DNA of 27,899 bases from the NCBI GenBank assembly GCA_017559615.1, contig JAFYRB010000106.1, positions 1-27,899 of the forward strand, read 5' to 3'. This DNA comes from Alistipes sp. GTDB lineage: Bacteria; Bacteroidota; Bacteroidia; Bacteroidales; Rikenellaceae. The position numbers and the translations under genes are program-made. The stretch's first letter is position 1. Each line of letters opens with the position of its first letter. Shown here in pieces: positions 23,787 to 27,899 of this stretch. The notes beneath the pieces were generated by a model that had not been told where the DNA came from, did no database searches, and saw nothing but the letters and a program-made list of their open reading frames with translations.

Positions 23787-25088
23787 CTAATCACGCCTAA
23801 AGAGGTCGCGTGTATAGACCTTCGAGGCTACATCATCCAAGTCGTTATGGTAGCGGTTAGAGATTATAACATCGCTCGCGGCCTTGAAGCGCTCAAGGTC
23901 GTTGACAACCTCCGAGCCGAAGAACATAACGCCATCTTCGAGCGTTGGCTCATAGATAATAATCTTCGCACCCTTGGCCTTTATACGCTTCATAACGCCT
24001 TGAATCGAAGATTGGCGGAAGTTATCCGAGTTGCTCTTCATCGTAAGGCGATATACGCCAACGGTCACCTCACGCTCCTTCGCCACATCCCACACACTGG
24101 AGCCGACGTAGTAGCCAGCCTTACGAAGCACCTGGTCAGCAATGTAGTCCTTACGTGTGCGGTTGCTCTCGACAATCGCGGTCATCATATTCTGCGGTAC
24201 ATCGGCATAGTTGGCAAGCAACTGCTTGGCATCCTTCGGCAAGCAGTAGCCACCATAGCCAAACGAAGGGTTGTTGTAGTGCGCGCCAATGCGAGGATCA
24301 AGTCCCACACCCTCGATAATAGCCTTCGAGTCGAGGCCCTTCATCTCGGCATAGGTATCCAACTCGTTGAAATAACTCACGCGAAGAGCAAGATAGGTGT
24401 TGGCAAAGAGCTTCACGGCCTCCGCCTCCTTGATACCCATCATAAGCACTGGAATATCCTCACGCAAGGCACCCTGCTGCAGAAGCGCCGCAAAGCGGTG
24501 TGCCTCCGCCGCGAGATGCTCCACATCGGCAATAGCCGCAATAGCACTATTCTCCGCCGCGTACTCCTCACCCGCAATAGGCTGTGGGTAGCCAATGATA
24601 ATACGCGAAGGGTAGAGGTTATCGTAAAGCGCCATAGACTCGCGCAAGAACTCGGGGGCAAAGAGCAGATTAAGTCTCTTCACGCCACGCTCGGCATAAC
24701 GGAGATACAAGCTACGGCAGTAGCCCACAGGGACGGTACTCTTCACAACTATCGTCGCCGCGGGGTTCACCTCAAGAACCTCGTCAACGATATTTTCGAT
24801 ATGGTGTGTGTCGAAGAAGTTAAGTTGCGGATCGTAGTTCGTAGGTGCTGCGACGACCACAAAAGCGGCATCACGATACGCCGCGCGGCTATCCATCGTA
24901 GCCGTTAGGCGCAGCTGCTTCTCGGCAAAGAAACGCTCTATATACTCATCCTGAATGGGCGAGATGCGCTGGTTGATTTTCGAGACCTTCTCCTCGACGA
25001 TATCCACCGCCACAACATCGTTATGCTGCGCCAAAAGCGTAGCAATAGACAAACCTACATATCCCGTTCCTGCAACTGCAATCTTCAT
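23787..25088 (-). CDS. ugd: UDP-glucose 6-dehydrogenase
   Basis: A 433-residue protein with the NAD-binding GTGYVG (7-12), KSTVPVG, the catalytic [12 protein letters not shown] with Cys282, and a C-terminus close to the compact enterobacterial Ugd type ([20 protein letters not shown] ... VYTRDLF). It oxidises UDP-glucose to UDP-glucuronate with two NAD+, supplying acidic sugar for the capsule. It is longer than the ~390-residue relatives because of an insert at about 170-197 ([19 protein letters not shown]) and a short one near 330. As the first gene of the leftward module and directly behind a good promoter, it probably controls the operon's expression level. UDP-N-acetylmannosamine or similar dehydrogenation is less likely given the close Ugd match. 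Confidence 0.93.
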   Translation of the reverse strand: MKIAVAGTGYVGLSIATLLAQHNDVVAVDIVEEKVSKINQRISPIQDEYIERFFAEKQLRLTATMDSRAAYRDAAFVVVAAPTNYDPQLNFFDTHHIENIVDEVLEVNPAATIVVKSTVPVGYCRSLYLRYAERGVKRLNLLFAPEFLRESMALYDNLYPSRIIIGYPQPIAGEEYAAENSAIAAIADVEHLAAEAHRFAALLQQGALREDIPVLMMGIKEAEAVKLFANTYLALRVSYFNELDTYAEMKGLDSKAIIEGVGLDPRIGAHYNNPSFGYGGYCLPKDAKQLLANYADVPQNMMTAIVESNRTRKDYIADQVLRKAGYYVGSSVWDVAKEREVTVGVYRLTMKSNSDNFRQSSIQGVMKRIKAKGAKIIIYEPTLEDGVMFFGSEVVNDLERFKAASDVIISNRYHNDLDDVASKVYTRDLFRRD

Positions 25089-25109
25089 AGACCTACACGT
25101 TTAATTATA

Positions 25110-25140
25110 CAAAGGTAATAATAACCTATCGAAATCCCAA
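25110..25140 (-). promoter_or_regulatory. Promoter of the polysaccharide module
   Basis: On the minus strand, TTGG (25140-25137), 19 nt, TACCTTTG (25117-25110), an exact -7 box. The ugd ATG is about 21 bp further on. Confidence 0.72.
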
Positions 25141-25228
25141 CTACTCGCAAAAAATTTTCGCCCCACTGATAGAGAATCCCACACGACAACCTCTCTAAAA
25201 AGACACTAACGAGGATCAACAAAATTTT

Positions 25229-26935
25229 ATGATGAAATCACGACGAAGAATTATGACAGAGACATTCAACGATGACTGGACACCCGTAGAGATTGACAAC
25301 GAGGTGGAACTTACACTACTTACCGCCGTATGCCAGATTGTGGAGGTTGCAAGCGACTCAAAGTACGATTCACGTATCTATGAGGTTGCTGCACGCCCTA
25401 TCGCCTACATCTGCAATATGCTCGGCTTCAGCGAGTCACAAGCCGTTGTGTATGCGCTACTTATGGATATGTACAACGACCGCTGCTTGTCGACCTACGA
25501 CCTTAGCCGCTGCCTGAGCATCAAGCCTATCAAGGCGATGATATTCAACCAAGACCTCGAGGCACTCTGCAAGGCGAAGTACATAGCCCGAAACTACGAC
25601 GACGACGAGCAGGATAAGTCCTACTACGTAACTACGGAGGCTATCACCTCGCTCCAGGAGAACCACCCTATTGTAATCACACCCGTGGTTATCAACAACA
25701 TCGACGAGTGGTTCACAGAACTTGACGAGGTTGTCGTGGCACGTTGCCGCGGCAGAATAGACTACGACACGCTATGCAACCGCATCGAGGCCCTCATCGA
25801 GGAGCATAAGGAACTCCCCTTCTTGAAGCGCTTTCTGACCAAGGGTAGCGACCTCGACAAGGATAACAAGATGCTCTTCTGGTGGGCTTGCAATATGGTC
25901 GTAAGCGACGGCTTCGATACTATCGAGGCGGATAACTTCAAGAAGCTATATGGCAGTCAGGCAGTCTACCGCAACCAGCGTAAGTCGCTATCGTCGGGCA
26001 TAAACCCACTGCTACGCAACGACCTCTTCCGCGTTGCACAATCTTCGGAGCGCAGGATGAGGGATAGCTACGAGCTAACGCCTTGGGTTACAGGTACTAT
26101 GCTTGGCGAATTGGAGCTTGAAGTGGCACCCGCAAAGCCTAAGGACACCATAGCACATAGCTCAATTACTCCGAAGCAGCTGTTCTACAACCCGCGCGAA
26201 AAGCAGGCCATAGAGCGCCTAACAACACTCCTACAACCAGAGCGCTTCGCCGAGGTGCGCAGTGAGCTTAAGCGTCAGGGCTTCCGCAGTGGCTTTGCCT
26301 GCATCTTCCACGGCTCCCCAGGTACGGGCAAGACCGAGACCGTATTGCAGATTGCCCGCGCTACGGGACGCGACATTATGCAGGTTAACATCTCGGAGGT
26401 TAAGAGTATGTGGGTTGGCGAGAGCGAGAAGAACGTCAAACAAATCTTCACGCGCTACCGTAAGCTTGTAGAGGAGTCCGCGGTTGCCCCTATCCTACTC
26501 TTCAACGAGGCAGATGCCATCATCGGCAAACGCCTACGCAACGTCTCGCGCTCGGTGGATAAGATGGAGAATGCCATCCAGAATATCATCCTCGAGGAGA
26601 TTGAGAAACTTGACGGCATCCTCATTGCCACCACAAACCTCACGTCGAATATCGACAAGGCCTTCGAGCGCCGATTTATCTACAAAATCGAGTTCGATAA
26701 GCCTTCTCGCGAGGCTAAGTGCGCCATCTGGCAATCTATGATTGAGGGGCTCACGGCGGATGATGCTACGGCACTTGCATCGAAGTATGACTTTAGCGGC
26801 GGCCAGATTGAGAACGTCGCACGAAAGAGCGTTGTCGATAGAATCCTCTCGGGCGAGGAGCTATCGCTTGCCGCGCTATGCCGACACTGCGACTCGGAGC
26901 ATCTCACCACCACACGTAACCCGATTGGGTATTAA
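25229..26935 (+). CDS. AAA+ ATPase with a large N-terminal domain
   Basis: A 568-residue protein. Residues about 25-300 are a mostly helical, acidic domain that I do not recognise. The AAA domain has Walker A GSPGTGKT (362-369), pore-like MWVGESEKNV (395-404), Walker B ILLFNEADA (422-430) with Asn in place of the usual Asp before Glu, sensor TTN (468-470) and arginine pair ERR (480-482). This layout belongs to the FtsH/Vps4/spastin-like branch; no protease or membrane segment is present, so it may remodel or unfold a partner. ATGs at 25229 and 25253 are both possible. It is monocistronic between the polysaccharide genes and the barrel gene. The 110 bp upstream has no recognisable promoter. 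Confidence 0.85.
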   Translation: MMKSRRRIMTETFNDDWTPVEIDNEVELTLLTAVCQIVEVASDSKYDSRIYEVAARPIAYICNMLGFSESQAVVYALLMDMYNDRCLSTYDLSRCLSIKPIKAMIFNQDLEALCKAKYIARNYDDDEQDKSYYVTTEAITSLQENHPIVITPVVINNIDEWFTELDEVVVARCRGRIDYDTLCNRIEALIEEHKELPFLKRFLTKGSDLDKDNKMLFWWACNMVVSDGFDTIEADNFKKLYGSQAVYRNQRKSLSSGINPLLRNDLFRVAQSSERRMRDSYELTPWVTGTMLGELELEVAPAKPKDTIAHSSITPKQLFYNPREKQAIERLTTLLQPERFAEVRSELKRQGFRSGFACIFHGSPGTGKTETVLQIARATGRDIMQVNISEVKSMWVGESEKNVKQIFTRYRKLVEESAVAPILLFNEADAIIGKRLRNVSRSVDKMENAIQNIILEEIEKLDGILIATTNLTSNIDKAFERRFIYKIEFDKPSREAKCAIWQSMIEGLTADDATALASKYDFSGGQIENVARKSVVDRILSGEELSLAALCRHCDSEHLTTTRNPIGY

Positions 26936-26983
26936 CAATGATAACATCACCACATCGCCAAAAGTAAAAAGCAACTACTAAAG

Positions 26984-27013
26984 ATTGGGATTTGGTTTTT
27001 ATTACTACCTTTG
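26984..27013 (+). promoter_or_regulatory. Promoter of the outer-membrane barrel gene
   Basis: ATTG (26984-26987), an 18-nt spacer (slightly short), TACCTTTG (27006-27013), followed 34 bp later by the ATG at 27048. Confidence 0.7.
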
Positions 27014-27047
27014 TGTTACTTATTAACCATTAACCCCAAGTTGTATT

Positions 27048-27689
27048 ATGAAAAAGATTTGCTTTATTCTTGTAGCTGCGGCTATGTTTATCGCAGTGGA
27101 TGCCAAGGCTCAGCTGGGCGTCGGCGTCGGTTACAACCTTCTAAATACCACAGCTACTCTTGCCGATGAGTCGGATGATGAATCTCTCAATGGCTTCTAT
27201 GTCGAGGCTACCTACGGCATTAACTTGCTCAATAAGAAATGGGGAACACTTGGTATCGAGCCAGGTCTTCGCTACACCTTTGGTGCAGAGGCCGAGCAGG
27301 AGGAGATACTTGGCATCAAGACACGCGCCAGCCTCACCGAGCACTACCTCGACATCCCCGTACACGTTAAGTATGGCTATGAGGTTCTCCCTTCGAAGCT
27401 CAGCGTACACGCCTTCGCAGGTCCTGTGTTCTCAGTAGGTTTCGCCTCAACTATCAAGGCATCTGCAGACAACACTACCGTAAAGACAAACAACTATGAG
27501 GATAGCGACTACGGCCGCTTCGACCTTAAGATTGGCCTTGGCGCGGGTATCACCATCGCCGAGAGGTTCAATGTAAAAGTGGGCTACAACTTTGGTCTAC
27601 TCAATCGCTACACTGGCGAACAGGTTGACGACTACAAATATAAGGCTCACACAGGCGTATTCTACGTCGGCGCTGGCTTCAACTTCTAA
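27048..27689 (+). CDS. Small outer-membrane beta-barrel protein
   Basis: A 213-residue protein with a signal peptide (MKKICFILVAAAMFIAVDAKA, cleaved before Gln22) and a mature part of alternating strands typical of the Bacteroidetes outer-membrane barrel family PF13568: LGVGVGYNLL, GTLGIEPGLRYTF, YLDIPVHVKYGY, HAFAGPVFSVGF, FDLKIGLGAGI and a final VFYVGAGFNF ending in Phe, the usual barrel-insertion signal. Eight strands would fit its size. Role unknown; many such proteins are abundant surface proteins. It has its own promoter and terminator. Confidence 0.9.
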   Translation: MKKICFILVAAAMFIAVDAKAQLGVGVGYNLLNTTATLADESDDESLNGFYVEATYGINLLNKKWGTLGIEPGLRYTFGAEAEQEEILGIKTRASLTEHYLDIPVHVKYGYEVLPSKLSVHAFAGPVFSVGFASTIKASADNTTVKTNNYEDSDYGRFDLKIGLGAGITIAERFNVKVGYNFGLLNRYTGEQVDDYKYKAHTGVFYVGAGFNF

Positions 27690-27710
27690 AATGATAAACT
27701 TCTCACAAAC

Positions 27711-27736
27711 AGAGGGTGTCCCGCGGGACACCCTCT
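27711..27736 (+). terminator. Terminator after the barrel gene
   Basis: A fully symmetric 26-bp palindrome: a 12-bp stem, AGAGGGTGTCCC with GGGACACCCTCT, around GC. The T-run after it is weak (AATTATTTG). Confidence 0.78.
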
Positions 27737-27794
27737 AATTATTTGTATCTTATCATAGATTGCGGCTTATCACAAGAGATTAGTTCATTGCAAG

Positions 27795-27833
27795 TTTTGC
27801 CAAAGAAGGCTGCAGATACAACACTTGGCAAAA
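27795..27833 (+). repeat. 9-bp inverted repeat overlapping the terminal hairpin
   Basis: TTTTGCCAA (27795-27803) pairs with TTGGCAAAA (27825-27833). Its right arm shares bases 27829-27833 with the larger hairpin that follows, so the two cannot form together. Confidence 0.6.
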
Positions 27834-27886
27834 AGTCCCGACAATGGGTCGTACGCTCAAGTACTACCCATTGTCGGGACTTTTTG
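27829..27886. repeat. 21-bp perfect inverted repeat (large hairpin or terminator)
   Basis: Bases 27829-27849 and 27866-27886 are exact reverse complements (arms CAAAAAGTCCC... and ...GGGACTTTTTG). The 16-nt loop contains a further GTAC/GTAC pair. The T-runs at both outer ends make it a terminator on either strand. The stretch 27737-27899 contains no gene that I can support. Confidence 0.85.
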
Positions 27887-27899
27887 TTAGGGGCAGTAG

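Noticed and set aside
23847..24908. Long open frame of 353 codons opposite ugd
   Set aside because: It is a shadow of the GC-rich, strongly supported ugd gene; no family features.

Overview
The window looks like a chromosomal segment of a gut-type Bacteroidales bacterium. Most identifiable promoters have the Bacteroidetes primary-sigma layout (TTTG, about 19-21 nt, TAnnTTTG), Shine-Dalgarno sites are not apparent, and the proteins are Bacteroidales-like (monomeric [FeFe]-hydrogenase with HydEGF, BspA-type leucine-rich repeats, DUF3298 lipoprotein, small outer-membrane barrels). The genus cannot be fixed from this sequence; a Rikenellaceae/Alistipes-like or Muribaculaceae-like organism would fit.

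Left part (1-8,583, core-like). The 3' end of an [FeFe]-hydrogenase gene is followed by its three maturases hydE, hydG and hydF in a tight operon. A strong internal promoter then starts hpt-queE-divIC/ftsB (purine salvage, the 7-deazaguanine step, division). Next come a terminator, a DegP/HtrA periplasmic protease, a convergent DUF3298 lipoprotein, and a tRNA-Glu(CUC) with a near-perfect promoter.

Middle part (about 8,600-19,190, accessory). Immediately after the tRNA the content changes to island-type genes, and the DNA looks AT-richer by eye, especially from 14 kb on. It holds a DUF4314-like protein, a tight three-gene operon (cytoplasmic leucine-rich-repeat protein, outer-membrane barrel, KAP-family P-loop NTPase), a three-gene cassette (DUF6884, GIY-YIG-like, Cse60-like), a structured RNA/leader with its own promoter, a coiled-coil protein of unknown role, and two serine recombinases, one small and one large. 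A nested dyad upstream of the large recombinase is a candidate attachment site or operator. The LRR-barrel-KAP operon is the best candidate for an undescribed system. The known link of KAP NTPases to phage exclusion (PifA) makes defence a reasonable hypothesis, but it is unproven.

Right part (19,195-27,899). A leftward exopolysaccharide/capsule module (ugd, flippase, LicD-type transferase, EpsG-type polymerase, GT4 glycosyltransferase) is transcribed from a good promoter before ugd. Reading rightward are an AAA+ ATPase with an unusual Walker B and a small outer-membrane barrel with its own promoter and terminator. The window closes with a 21-bp perfect inverted repeat that overlaps a competing hairpin, resembling an attenuator or a bidirectional terminator.
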